Origin: Thalassovita mediterranea
GTDB taxonomy: Bacteria > Pseudomonadota > Alphaproteobacteria > Caulobacterales > Hyphomonadaceae
DNA: 64,000 nt
Assembly: GCA_019448215.1 (NCBI GenBank)
Contig: CP080408.1
Coordinates: 2,232,001 to 2,296,000, forward strand
Direction of reading: 5' to 3'
The first letter of the stretch is position 1. The number at the start of each line of letters is the position of its first letter. The notes beneath the pieces are model-generated. The model was not told the origin of the DNA. It searched no databases and saw only the letters and a program-made list of their open reading frames with translations. Positions 1 to 8,865 of this stretch are shown piece after piece. The position numbers were made by a program, and so were the translations under genes.

Positions 1-111
1 ATAGGTGCGCTTGAGGCCAGCCGACATTGCATTGCGGAATGCGCGGCGTTGATGGCGCTCTTCTGCGCTCACCTGCGTTGCTTTCTTATGCTCATGCGTG
101 TCGGTCATCAT
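1..111 (-). CDS. Truncated N-terminus of an unidentified protein
   Basis: Reading leftward from an ATG ATG pair at 111 and 108, the frame stays open for 37 codons to the window edge. The visible N-terminus is very polar, with MMTDTHEHKK followed by Arg/Glu-rich sequence, and has no signal peptide. A weak purine-rich stretch (GAGCAACGAGAC) precedes the start. The gene would be divergent from the SOS operon. Too little is present to name a family, and it could be a chance open frame. Confidence 0.45.
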   Translation of the reverse strand, partial: MMTDTHEHKKATQVSAEERHQRRAFRNAMSAGLKRTY

Positions 112-306
112 TTTGTCTCGTTGCTCAACCTGTAAACAAACAGGCGTGCCGAGCGTTCCGATTTTATAGCTGTGCAATGGTTAACATTTTGCAGCGAACC
201 GTTGACGTTGCGGGGCAGACACACCCGTTAGTGGTGTGGTGACTGGCTTTTTGCACCTCCTGTTTGTCGTGGAAAAATACTGCTGAATTGCTTTTACTGT
301 CGATAT

Positions 307-321
307 GTTCCTGCTATGTTC
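307..321 (+). promoter_or_regulatory. LexA (SOS) box of the alphaproteobacterial type
   Basis: GTTC at 307-310 and GTTC at 318-321 are separated by exactly seven bases, matching the GTTC-N7-GTTC operator bound by alphaproteobacterial LexA. It ends five bases before the ATG of the radical SAM repair gene, where bound LexA would block transcription. The functions of the two genes that follow (DNA repair) support a real operator. Binding itself is inferred. Confidence 0.75.
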
Positions 322-326
322 CATCC

Positions 327-1568
327 ATGGGAAAGCGCACACTTATCGATCGTCTGGCCATTCTCGCGGATGCCGCAAAGTATGATGCCTCCTGCGCCTC
401 ATCCGGGTCAGCGAAGAGGAACTCACTTTCTACCAATGGGATAGGTTCGACTGAGGGGATGGGCATTTGTCACGCTTATGCGCCTGACGGGCGATGCATC
501 TCGCTGCTGAAGATCCTGATGACGAATTTCTGCATCTACGATTGCAAATATTGCATAAATCGGGTGTCCAGCAATGTGGAGCGGGCGCGCTTCAGCGTCG
601 ACGAAATCGTCAAGCTGACCCTCGATTTCTACAAGCGCAATTATATCGAAGGCCTGTTTCTCTCTTCCGGCATCATCCGTTCCTCGAACTATACGATGGA
701 CCAGATGGTCGAGGTCGCCCGCAAGCTGCGGGTGGAGCATAATTTCGGCGGCTACATCCACCTCAAATCCATCCCGGAAGCGGATCCGGCCCTGATTGAA
801 CAGGCAGGCCTGCACGCTGACCGCCTCTCTATCAATATCGAATTGCCGCGTGAGGCCTCGCTCAAATCCTATGCGCCCGAGAAGTCCGGCGCGGTCATCC
901 GCTCTGCCATGGCGAATGTCCGCCACGGCATCGAGTCGCGCCAGCCTGACCGCAAGGAGCGGGGCAAGGCGCGTCCGCCGCGCTTCATTCCGGGGGGACA
1001 ATCGACGCAGATGATCGTCGGCGCAGACCAGTCCTCCGATAAGGACATTATGACGACCAGCGCCTCGCTCTATTCCGGCTACAAGCTTCGCCGCGTCTAT
1101 TATTCGGCCTTCAGCCCGATACAGGACAGCTCCGGCGACCTGCCGCTCATCAAGCCGCCCCTGATGAGAGAGCACCGCCTATATCAGGCCGACTGGCTGA
1201 TGCGGTTTTATGGCTTCGAGAAGGATGAGATCTTCGAGGCCCGCCAGGACGGCATGCTCGACCTCGATCTGGACCCCAAACTCGCCTGGGCGCTGGAGCG
1301 GCGCGAGCGCTTTCCCGTCAATGTGAACCGCGCTACCCGCGAAGAGCTGCTGCGTGTGCCGGGCTTTGGCACCAAATCTGTGAACCGCATCCTCGCTGCG
1401 CGCCGCCACACAAACCTCCGCCTCGATCATATCGCGCGCATCGTCCGCTCGCTGAAGACCTGCCGCGACTTTATTGAGACGGTGGACTGGCACCCGTCCC
1501 GCGCGCTCGACCTTGTCACCTTGCGCGACAGGTTCGTGCCTCAGCCCCAGCAGCTCCAGCTTCTCTGA
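327..1568 (+). CDS. Putative DNA modification/repair radical SAM protein (TIGR03916 type)
   Basis: A 413-residue radical SAM enzyme. Cys69-x3-Cys73-x2-Cys76 (within TNFCIYDCKYC) would hold the 4Fe-4S cluster that cleaves S-adenosylmethionine. The C-terminal third has a helix-hairpin-helix DNA-binding segment (VNRATREELLRVPGFGTKSV). The conserved opening LIDRLAILADAAKYDASC fixes the start at 327; a TTG at 264 keeps the frame open but would put the LexA box inside the gene. There is no clear Shine-Dalgarno, so the message may be nearly leaderless. The stop overlaps the start of the UdgX-fusion gene by one base (TGATG), so the two are translationally coupled. The family is known from gene pairing; its substrate is not established. 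Confidence 0.9.
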   Translation: MGKRTLIDRLAILADAAKYDASCASSGSAKRNSLSTNGIGSTEGMGICHAYAPDGRCISLLKILMTNFCIYDCKYCINRVSSNVERARFSVDEIVKLTLDFYKRNYIEGLFLSSGIIRSSNYTMDQMVEVARKLRVEHNFGGYIHLKSIPEADPALIEQAGLHADRLSINIELPREASLKSYAPEKSGAVIRSAMANVRHGIESRQPDRKERGKARPPRFIPGGQSTQMIVGADQSSDKDIMTTSASLYSGYKLRRVYYSAFSPIQDSSGDLPLIKPPLMREHRLYQADWLMRFYGFEKDEIFEARQDGMLDLDLDPKLAWALERRERFPVNVNRATREELLRVPGFGTKSVNRILAARRHTNLRLDHIARIVRSLKTCRDFIETVDWHPSRALDLVTLRDRFVPQPQQLQLL

Positions 1569-3010
1569 TGCACCAGATCAGCCTGTCTTCCGAAACGGAT
1601 TTCGATGGATGGCGCGATGCGGCCCGGCGTCTAGCGGGGCAGGGCGTGCCGCCAGCCGACATTCACTGGTCCGGCAGCACTGCGGGCGGAGACGATCTCT
1701 TTGCCGCCGTTGGCACGCCCGAACCTGCCGCGCCATCCCGGTCTACGCCGCGAGACGTCAAAGTCCCGAAAGCCTTCATCGATATGGCCAGGCGGGTCAT
1801 CTGCCACCGCGATCCGGCCCGTTTCGCCTGGCTCTACCAGCTATTGTGGGACCTGCAGCGCAACCGCGCCGCGCTCACCGATCCCCTCAATGATGCGGCC
1901 CGCTGGGTCAAAGGCGCCGACAAGCAGATCCGCCGCGACGTTCACAAGATGCATGCCTTCGTCCGCTTCCGGAAAGTCGGAGAGCGGGAGGGCCGCGAAG
2001 TCTTCATGAGCTGGTTTGAGCCGGACAATCGCATTGTCGGCCTGACCGCGCCTTTCTTCATGCGCCGCTTCACCGGCATGGACTGGACCATCCTGACGCC
2101 AGATGCCTGCGCCAGCTGGGATGGCAAGAAGCTCACCTTTGCGGCGGGCGCTGACCGCTCCCGGATGCCGGCAGAAGACGCGATCGAGGACCAGTGGCGA
2201 ACCTATTACGCCTCCATCTTCAATCCAGCCCGGCTCAAGGTCGACGCCATGCTGTCGGAAATGCCCGCAAAATACTGGAAGAATTTGCCAGAGGCAGAAC
2301 TCATCCCTGACCTCATCCGCAAGTCATCCCAACGCACCGGCGCGCTTCTCTCGGCGCCCTCGACCGATGCGAATATCAGGACCTCGCGCATGTCGAATTT
2401 CTTCGTTGAAGAAGAAGAGGTTGAAATCAACTCACTAGATGATGCACGCCGCGCCGCTTCGAAATGTGATCGCTGCCCGATCCATGAGTGCGCCAGCCAG
2501 ACCATATTCGGCGAAGGCCCGCCTGACGCGCGGCTCATGATCATCGGCGAGCAGCCGGGTGATCAGGAAGACATCGCCGGCAAACCATTCGTCGGCCCTG
2601 CCGGCCAACTGTTCGACAAGGCGATGGCGGAAGCGAATGTTGAGCGCCGTAAGGCCTATGTCACCAATGCGGTGAAGCACTTCAAATTTACCCCGCGCGG
2701 CAAACGCCGCATGCACCAGAAGCCGAATGCGGGCGAGATCGATACGTGCCGCTTCTGGCTGGATCTTGAGCGCAAATTCGTGGCGCCGGACATTATTGTA
2801 ACGATGGGGGCAACTGCGCTGCGCGGCGTATTTGGCAAGGCGGTCGCCCTCAAGGATGTTCGCGGCGCGCTGACAGAGCTTGATAATGGCACCCGCCTCA
2901 TCGCCACCATTCACCCGTCATACTTGCTGCGCCTGCCAGACAGGCAGCGTGCGGCAGAAGAGTATGAGAAATTCGTCGACGACCTTGCCCGCGCGCGCTC
3001 GCTTCTCTGA
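1568..3010 (+). CDS. UdgX-family uracil-DNA binding protein fused to a TIGR03915 (DUF4130) domain
   Basis: A 480-residue two-domain protein. Residues about 1-270 form the TIGR03915/DUF4130 region that usually accompanies the radical SAM partner. Residues about 290-480 form a UdgX-type uracil-DNA glycosylase fold, with GEQPGDQED, the KRRMH loop (379-383) and a HPSYLLR motif. In studied UdgX proteins the His of KRRIH attacks the abasic sugar and leaves the protein covalently bound to DNA; here it is His383, with Met in place of Ile. A CDRC...C cluster before the fold suits an Fe-S site. It is the second gene of the LexA-box operon and ends 18 bases before the convergent ExoD gene. Confidence 0.9.
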   Translation: MHQISLSSETDFDGWRDAARRLAGQGVPPADIHWSGSTAGGDDLFAAVGTPEPAAPSRSTPRDVKVPKAFIDMARRVICHRDPARFAWLYQLLWDLQRNRAALTDPLNDAARWVKGADKQIRRDVHKMHAFVRFRKVGEREGREVFMSWFEPDNRIVGLTAPFFMRRFTGMDWTILTPDACASWDGKKLTFAAGADRSRMPAEDAIEDQWRTYYASIFNPARLKVDAMLSEMPAKYWKNLPEAELIPDLIRKSSQRTGALLSAPSTDANIRTSRMSNFFVEEEEVEINSLDDARRAASKCDRCPIHECASQTIFGEGPPDARLMIIGEQPGDQEDIAGKPFVGPAGQLFDKAMAEANVERRKAYVTNAVKHFKFTPRGKRRMHQKPNAGEIDTCRFWLDLERKFVAPDIIVTMGATALRGVFGKAVALKDVRGALTELDNGTRLIATIHPSYLLRLPDRQRAAEEYEKFVDDLARARSLL

Positions 3011-3028
3011 TCGGATGCGGCCTGACGC

Positions 3029-3655
3029 CTATCCCATTCCGAAGAAGGACGCGAACTTGTCCCATGGGACAAAGGCAATCGTGAGCGCTGTCGTGATCGC
3101 GGCGAGCACATAGCCGATCAGCATCAGCACCCCGTCGCGTGCCATGATGGCAAGGCCATAAAGCGTGATCGCTGCGCCTGGAGCGGCTACGGCAAAGGGA
3201 ACCAGTTCCAGCGGGATCATGAGCAGGGCGAGGAAGATGATAATGACGGCGGAGGCATAGATCGCCCATGGCCCGGTCAGCATGGTGATGCGCTCTGACA
3301 CGAGGCCATCAATGCGTTTCAGCCAGGGCTTCGCCTTCTTGTCGGCTGCCTCGAGCTTTTCCTTCGAAATGGATCGCTTCTCAATGAAGTTTGGTACCCA
3401 GATCCGCTTTGCGCCAAAGACGATCTGTACAGTGAAGAGGATGATCACGAGGCCGACGATCATCGGCAGTCCGGGAACGGCGCCGATGGGCGGCACGGTT
3501 ACCAGCATGCCGAGCAAGACGATTATTGGGCCAAAAGAGCGTGCCCCGAACAGGTCCAGAATGTCCCCGAACGTGACATTGTCGCCGTCCACTTCGTTGA
3601 TAGCCCGCTCAAGGACATTCTCGAGTGGGTTATCCCGCGATGCTGTATCTGCCAT
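3029..3655 (-). CDS. ExoD-like exopolysaccharide synthesis membrane protein
   Basis: A 208-residue inner-membrane protein matching the ExoD family (PF06055). An N-terminal cytosolic part (LERAINEVDGDNVTFGDILD) is followed by the ARSFGPIIVLLGML signature and several hydrophobic helices to the C-terminus. ExoD of Sinorhizobium affects exopolysaccharide production and alkali tolerance, but the molecular activity is unknown. Transcribed leftward as a single gene, convergent with the UdgX operon. Confidence 0.85.
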   Translation of the reverse strand: MADTASRDNPLENVLERAINEVDGDNVTFGDILDLFGARSFGPIIVLLGMLVTVPPIGAVPGLPMIVGLVIILFTVQIVFGAKRIWVPNFIEKRSISKEKLEAADKKAKPWLKRIDGLVSERITMLTGPWAIYASAVIIIFLALLMIPLELVPFAVAAPGAAITLYGLAIMARDGVLMLIGYVLAAITTALTIAFVPWDKFASFFGMG

Positions 3656-3715
3656 CGGGGTAGGTCCCTTTTTCCGTCGATAGTTACACCAATAGCGTGT
3701 AATCGACCGAAAGGT

Positions 3716-4336
3716 TCATTTGGCCTGCTGGCCAAGTGTCGGGGACAGGATTGATGTCATCGTCTGGCGCATCAGGACGACCATATTGGTGAGGTCGAGG
3801 TCGGGATTACGCAGCAACCGGTTCGCCAGCCCGGAAAATTGTACCATCATCATGTCGGTTCGCGCTTCCGCCAGGTCGAGACCGATCTTGTCGCGTATAA
3901 GATGTGTGAGCTGGTCGCGAACGTAGCGGTCATGCTTGTGAATGATACAGGCAATCTCCGGGTTTCTCTGACACTCCGCCAGCATCTCCATATTCAGGGC
4001 AGACTGGAGAATATCGGTCTTTTCCGCGATGGACAGCACCGCCCGCTCGGTCATCACGGCCGCGAGCTCTGTTGAGTCGACGGCATCAAACTCGGCAAAA
4101 CGTTCTGCGGCGCGCGCCGACTCGCGGTCGACGATGGCGGCGATGATCGCCTCCTTGCTTTCGAAATAGTGGTAGATGTGGCCGGGGCTCATTTTCGCCT
4201 TGGCGGCAATTTTGGCCATGCTCGCGCGGTGAAACCCCAATTCCACGAAACAATGTGCCGCTGCGTCAAGGACTTGGGCGATCCTCGCATTGCGGCGCTT
4301 TTCCGCGCCCGTGAGTGGCATTGGTTTTTGTTCCAA
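3716..4336 (-). CDS. TetR/AcrR-family transcriptional repressor
   Basis: A 206-residue TetR regulator. The N-terminal helix-turn-helix is clear at about residues 16-62 (RIAQVLDAAAHCFVELGFHR, then MAKIAAKAKMSPGHIYHYF). The variable C-terminal half would bind the inducer. It is divergent from the RND efflux operon with 116 bases between the starts, and a TetR-type palindrome lies in that gap, so it very probably represses both itself and the pump. A second Met at codon 6 is an alternative start. Confidence 0.92.
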   Translation of the reverse strand: MEQKPMPLTGAEKRRNARIAQVLDAAAHCFVELGFHRASMAKIAAKAKMSPGHIYHYFESKEAIIAAIVDRESARAAERFAEFDAVDSTELAAVMTERAVLSIAEKTDILQSALNMEMLAECQRNPEIACIIHKHDRYVRDQLTHLIRDKIGLDLAEARTDMMMVQFSGLANRLLRNPDLDLTNMVVLMRQTMTSILSPTLGQQAK

Positions 4337-4380
4337 CTATTTCACATCCCGACATTGACTTTGTGCGTTGCAGCAACAAA

Positions 4381-4396
4381 TAGAACGTTCATTCTA
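4381..4396. promoter_or_regulatory. Candidate TetR operator of the efflux operon
   Basis: TAGAACGTTCATTCTA is a 16-base near-perfect palindrome with the GAAYGNNCRTTC pattern common in TetR/AcrR operators. It lies between the divergent starts at 4336 and 4453, overlapping the stretch between TTGCAG (4368-4373) and a possible -10 ATTCTA (4391-4396). Assignment to this TetR protein is by position. Confidence 0.65.
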
Positions 4397-4452
4397 AAAT
4401 CAACCGGCTTGATACATCAATCCTCGCCGGTCCGACGGCGCGTAGGAAACAC

Positions 4453-5712
4453 ATGCCCCACTCTAGAAAGTCTTTGGCCCGGACCCTGAAATGGGGTTTT
4501 GCAGGAGCCGCAAGCGCAACACTTCTGGTTCTCGCCGCATGCGGTGGCGGAGAGGGCGGTGATGCCGCTGGCGCAGGCGCGTCAGAAGGCGCAGGCCCGC
4601 CTCAGCAAATGGCCGCGCGCGTCGAAGTCATGCCGGTCCAGCCTTCCTCCATCGGAAGTGTCCGCACGCTGCCGGGGCGCGCCACCCCCTATGCAGAAGC
4701 TGAAATCCGCCCACAGGTGTCAGGCCTGATAGAAAGCCGCCTGTTCACAGAGGGCGAAGTCGTCGCCGAAGATCAGGCGCTTTATCAGATCGACGCCGAT
4801 GAATATGTCGCCGCCGTCCAGAGCGCTGAGGCTTCGCTGGCCCGTGCGCAGGCGACGGCAGCTGCTGCAACGGAAACGGCAAGCCGTTTTGAGCGCCTCG
4901 CCGATATAAATGCTGTCAGCCAGCAATCCTATGACGAGGCTGTCGCCGCGCAGAAGCAGGCCGAAGCCGATGTCGGCATTCAGCGTGCCGCCCTGCAGCG
5001 CGCCCGCATCGACCTTGCCCGCACAAAAGTGCGCTCCCCCATTGCCGGCCGGATCGGGCGCTCTGCTGTAACCGAAGGCGCTCTTGTCACCGCCAATCAG
5101 GCGACCTCACTCGCCCGCGTGCTGCAGCTGGACCCGATCTATGTCGACATGACCGCGTCGAGCGCGCAGGTGCTGCGCTGGAAGCGCGACGTCTCGGAAG
5201 GCAAGATCGAGACGCTTGGCCCGACCTCTGGCCGCTCAGCCGCCGTGCCGGTCACGCTCGAGTTTGAAAACGGCGACGACTATCCACTGGAAGGTCAGCT
5301 TGAATTCTCAGAGGTCAGCGTCGACCAGGAAGCTGGCACCGTCATTGTGCGGGCCCAGTTCCCGAACCCGGACAATCTCATCCTCCCAGGCATGTTCCTG
5401 AAGGCGTCCTTCGCCGCTGGCACTTACAATAATGTCTATGCTGTCCCGCAGCGTGCCGTTCAGCGCACGCCGCAAGGCGACGGCTATGTGTTCGTGGCAT
5501 CCGACGACGGGACGGCCGTTCGAAAGTCGCTCACCATCCAGGAAGCCAATGGCTCGAACTGGATTGTCACTGAGGGCCTGTCGCCCGGCGACAGGGTCAT
5601 CGTAAGCGGCTTCCAGAATGTGCGCGACGGCGCGCCTGTTGAGGTGATTGCGTCTCGCCAGGAAGAAATGGCGTCGATGCCGTCGTCAGGGGCGGCGGTT
5701 CAGCCCGAATAA
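4453..5712 (+). CDS. RND efflux periplasmic adaptor lipoprotein (AcrA/MexA type)
   Basis: A 419-residue membrane-fusion protein. The lipoprotein signal ends in LVLAAC with the modified Cys at residue 30, so it is anchored in the inner membrane. The order is the classic one: first half of the lipoyl domain, an alpha-helical hairpin rich in Ala/Gln (SAEASLARAQATAAAATETA), second lipoyl half (VRSPIAGRIGRS), then beta-barrel and membrane-proximal domains. It links the RND pump to the outer-membrane channel. First gene of the efflux operon, 12 bases before the pump gene, and the expected target of the divergent TetR protein. Confidence 0.93.
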   Translation: MPHSRKSLARTLKWGFAGAASATLLVLAACGGGEGGDAAGAGASEGAGPPQQMAARVEVMPVQPSSIGSVRTLPGRATPYAEAEIRPQVSGLIESRLFTEGEVVAEDQALYQIDADEYVAAVQSAEASLARAQATAAAATETASRFERLADINAVSQQSYDEAVAAQKQAEADVGIQRAALQRARIDLARTKVRSPIAGRIGRSAVTEGALVTANQATSLARVLQLDPIYVDMTASSAQVLRWKRDVSEGKIETLGPTSGRSAAVPVTLEFENGDDYPLEGQLEFSEVSVDQEAGTVIVRAQFPNPDNLILPGMFLKASFAAGTYNNVYAVPQRAVQRTPQGDGYVFVASDDGTAVRKSLTIQEANGSNWIVTEGLSPGDRVIVSGFQNVRDGAPVEVIASRQEEMASMPSSGAAVQPE

Positions 5713-5724
5713 AGCTCAGTTATC

Positions 5725-8700
5725 ATGGCAAATTTCTTTATTAATCGCCCGGTCTTCGCCTGGGTCATCGCGATCGTCATCATGATCGCAGGTGCGATGG
5801 CATTGCGTGCTCTGCCAGTGTCGCAATACCCCGACATCGCGCCGACAACGATTTCCGTAAACGCGGTCTATCCGGGCGCGTCAGCGAAAGCAGTTGAGGA
5901 TTCCGTCACGCAGGTCATCGAACAGCAGATGACCGGCCTTGATGGCCTCGACTACATCTCCTCCTCATCGAGTTCGTCCGGGCAGGCTTCTGTTACGTTG
6001 ACTTTCGAAACCGGGACGGACCCCGACATCGCTCAGGTACAGGTCCAGAACAAGCTCTCGCTCGCGACGCCCCTTCTGCCAGAGCCGGTCCAGCGCCAGG
6101 GTGTGACCGTCAACAAGGCCAGCTCCGGCTTCCTGCTGATCACGGCGCTCTACTCGCCGAATGGGACCTACGACCAGACGGACCTTGGCGACTATGTCCG
6201 TTCCAACATGTACGACTCAGTCAGCCGCGTTGATGGTGTTGGTCGCGTACAGCAATTCGGGTCGCAATATGCGATGCGGATTTGGCTAGACCCTGACAAG
6301 CTCGTTCAGTTCGATCTTGTCCCGGCCGATGTAATTGCCGCAATCCGTGCCCAGAATACGCAGGTTTCTGCTGGCGCCCTTGGCGGCGCGCCGTCTGTGC
6401 CCGGTCAGGAAATCAACGCCACCGTCACGCTCCAGTCGCTACTGAATACGCCGGAAGAATTCCGCGAGCTTCTCATTCGCACCACGCCGGAGGGGGGCTC
6501 CGTTCGCCTTGGCGATGTCGGTACGGTCGAGCTTGGCGCCGAAAACTACGCCTTCAATTCGAAATTCAACGGATATCCGTCTTCCGGTTTCGGCGTCTCG
6601 CTCGCGACCGGCGCCAACGCGCTTGAAACGGCCGAAGCGGTCAAGGCAGAGGTCGAACGCCTCTCGCAGTCCTTCCCGCAGGATATTGAATATGCCTTCC
6701 CGGTCGACACGACCCCGTTCATCGAAACATCGATCCACGAGGTTCAGAAGACGCTGATTGAAGCGATCGTCCTCGTCTTCCTCGTCATCTTTGTCTTCCT
6801 GCAAAGCCTGCGCGCCTCCTTCATTCCGATGATTGCAGTGCCCGTCGTTCTGCTCGGCGTGATGGTTGGCCTGCTGACCCTCGGTTTCTCGATCAACACG
6901 CTGACCATGTTCGCCATGGTGCTGGCCATCGGCCTGATTGTGGACGACGCCATCGTGGTCGTTGAAAACGTCGAACGCGTCATGGAAGAGGAGGGGCTCG
7001 GCCCGGTCGAGGCGACGCGAAAGTCGATGAGCCAGATCACCGGCGCCCTGATCGGTATCGTCGTGACCCTGTCGGCCGTCTTTATCCCGATGGCCTTCTT
7101 CCCGGGTTCAGCGGGTCTCATCTATCGCCAGTTCTCCGTGACGATTGTCTCGGCGATGGCGCTGTCACTTCTGATCGCGCTTATCCTGTCGCCAGCCCTC
7201 TGTGCGACCATCCTGAAAAAGCCTGATCATGAGAAGACGCCCGGCCCGCTGCAGAAGCCGGCAATATGGTTCAACAAGGGCTTCGACAGGCTGCGAGATG
7301 GCTACGGCAATGTCGTGGACCGCATCCTTCGCCGCCGCTGGATCTTTGCAGCTGGCTTCGCGGTGATCGTCGCCGTGATGGCCTCAGGCTTTGTCCGCCT
7401 GCCATCCTCCTTCCTGCCACAGGAAGACCAGGGCCAGTTCATCACCCTCGTTCAGCTTCCACCGGGCTCCAGCCTTGAGCGCACGACCGAAGTGATGGAC
7501 TCCGTCGGCGAATATTATCGCGGCGCGCAGGGTGAGAATATCAAGGGCCTCTTCACGCTGGCGGGGTTCAGCTTTGCAGGGCAGGGCCAGAATAATGGTA
7601 TCGCCTTCGGCTCGCTGGTGGACTGGTCGGAACGCGGTGGTCCAGGTGAATCCGCCATGGAAATCGCAGGTGCCGCCAGCGGCAATTTTGCTCAGGGCAC
7701 CGAAGCACGCATTTTTGCGATTGTCCCGCCGCCAATCCCGCAGCTTGGTAATTCGTCAGGCTTCGACATGTACCTCCAGGATGCTGGCGGCGTCGGCCAC
7801 GATGCGCTCGTTCAGGCGCAGGGGCAGCTGCTTGGCATGGCAAATCAGAGCCCGGAGCTCACCGGCGTACGTCCGAACGGTCAGGCCGACGGCCCGCAAT
7901 TCAACATCGATATCGACTACCAGAAGGCGCAGGCCCTCGGGGTCGATGTCTCGGGCATTACCAGCCTCCTCTCGACGGCGTTCGGTGGCACCTATGTCAA
8001 CGACTTCCTCGACCGCGGCCGCATCAAGCGCGTCTATGTCCAGGGCGAAGCGGACAACCGCATGCAGCCTGATGATCTTGGCGGCTGGTACATTCGCAAT
8101 AGCTCCAGCGAAATGACGCCGCTGGAGGAAGTTGTGACGACAGGCTGGACCTATGGCTCGCCGCAGCTGCAGCGTTATAACGGCCTGCCTGCGCTGAACA
8201 TTCAGGGCTCACCGGCGCCGGGCGTCAGCTCGGGCGTCGCAATGGACCAGATGGAAACCCTCGTCGATCAGCTGCCGCAGGGCCTCGACATGGAATGGAC
8301 TGGCATCAGTGCACAGGAACGCGAAGCCGGCAATCAGGCGACGCTCCTCTACATCATGTCGATTCTGTTCGTGTTCCTCTGCCTTGCCGCCCTCTATGAG
8401 AGCTGGACCGTTCCGGTTGCCGTTCTCCTGACGGCGCCGCTCGGCGTGGCGGGTGCAGTCCTCGCCGCCCACCTTCGCGGGCTCGACAATGACATCTTCT
8501 TCCAGGTGGCCCTGCTGACCACGGTCGGTCTCGCCTCGAAGAATGCCATTCTCATCATCGAGTTTGCCCGTAACCTCGAGCAGCAGGGCGTTGAGCTTTT
8601 CGAAGCCGTGTCCCAAGCGGTCCGCATGCGCCTTCGTCCAATCCTGATGACGAGTTTCGCCTTCGGCTTCGGCGTGCTGCCGCTTGCGCTCAGCACCGGC

Positions 8701-8865
8701 GCGGGTGCCGCTGGCCGTCAGGCGATCGGTACGGCCGTTCTCGGCGGCCTGATCGTCTCGGTGATCCTCGGCCTGCTGTTTGCGCCGCTCTTCTATGTGA
8801 TGATCCGCAAGCTCACCGGCCAGAAGCCTCTGACCCAACCTGGTAACAAGGAAGCCGTCGCATGA
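5725..8865 (+). CDS. RND multidrug efflux transporter, HAE1 family (AcrB/MexB type)
   Basis: A 1046-residue inner-membrane proton/drug antiporter of the usual HAE1 length. It starts with the family signature MANFFINRPVFAWVIAI. The proton-relay Asp pair is in TM4 (GLIVDDAIVVVENVER) and the essential Lys in TM10 (GLASKNAILIIEFAR). Both periplasmic porter loops are complete. The stop overlaps the start of the outer-membrane channel by four bases (ATGA). The substrate range cannot be read from sequence. Confidence 0.96.
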   Translation: MANFFINRPVFAWVIAIVIMIAGAMALRALPVSQYPDIAPTTISVNAVYPGASAKAVEDSVTQVIEQQMTGLDGLDYISSSSSSSGQASVTLTFETGTDPDIAQVQVQNKLSLATPLLPEPVQRQGVTVNKASSGFLLITALYSPNGTYDQTDLGDYVRSNMYDSVSRVDGVGRVQQFGSQYAMRIWLDPDKLVQFDLVPADVIAAIRAQNTQVSAGALGGAPSVPGQEINATVTLQSLLNTPEEFRELLIRTTPEGGSVRLGDVGTVELGAENYAFNSKFNGYPSSGFGVSLATGANALETAEAVKAEVERLSQSFPQDIEYAFPVDTTPFIETSIHEVQKTLIEAIVLVFLVIFVFLQSLRASFIPMIAVPVVLLGVMVGLLTLGFSINTLTMFAMVLAIGLIVDDAIVVVENVERVMEEEGLGPVEATRKSMSQITGALIGIVVTLSAVFIPMAFFPGSAGLIYRQFSVTIVSAMALSLLIALILSPALCATILKKPDHEKTPGPLQKPAIWFNKGFDRLRDGYGNVVDRILRRRWIFAAGFAVIVAVMASGFVRLPSSFLPQEDQGQFITLVQLPPGSSLERTTEVMDSVGEYYRGAQGENIKGLFTLAGFSFAGQGQNNGIAFGSLVDWSERGGPGESAMEIAGAASGNFAQGTEARIFAIVPPPIPQLGNSSGFDMYLQDAGGVGHDALVQAQGQLLGMANQSPELTGVRPNGQADGPQFNIDIDYQKAQALGVDVSGITSLLSTAFGGTYVNDFLDRGRIKRVYVQGEADNRMQPDDLGGWYIRNSSSEMTPLEEVVTTGWTYGSPQLQRYNGLPALNIQGSPAPGVSSGVAMDQMETLVDQLPQGLDMEWTGISAQEREAGNQATLLYIMSILFVFLCLAALYESWTVPVAVLLTAPLGVAGAVLAAHLRGLDNDIFFQVALLTTVGLASKNAILIIEFARNLEQQGVELFEAVSQAVRMRLRPILMTSFAFGFGVLPLALSTGAGAAGRQAIGTAVLGGLIVSVILGLLFAPLFYVMIRKLTGQKPLTQPGNKEAVA

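Noticed and set aside
27-242. 71-codon rightward ORF at the left edge
   Set aside because: Overlaps the leftward partial gene and the gap before the LexA box; no ribosome-binding site and no protein-like composition.
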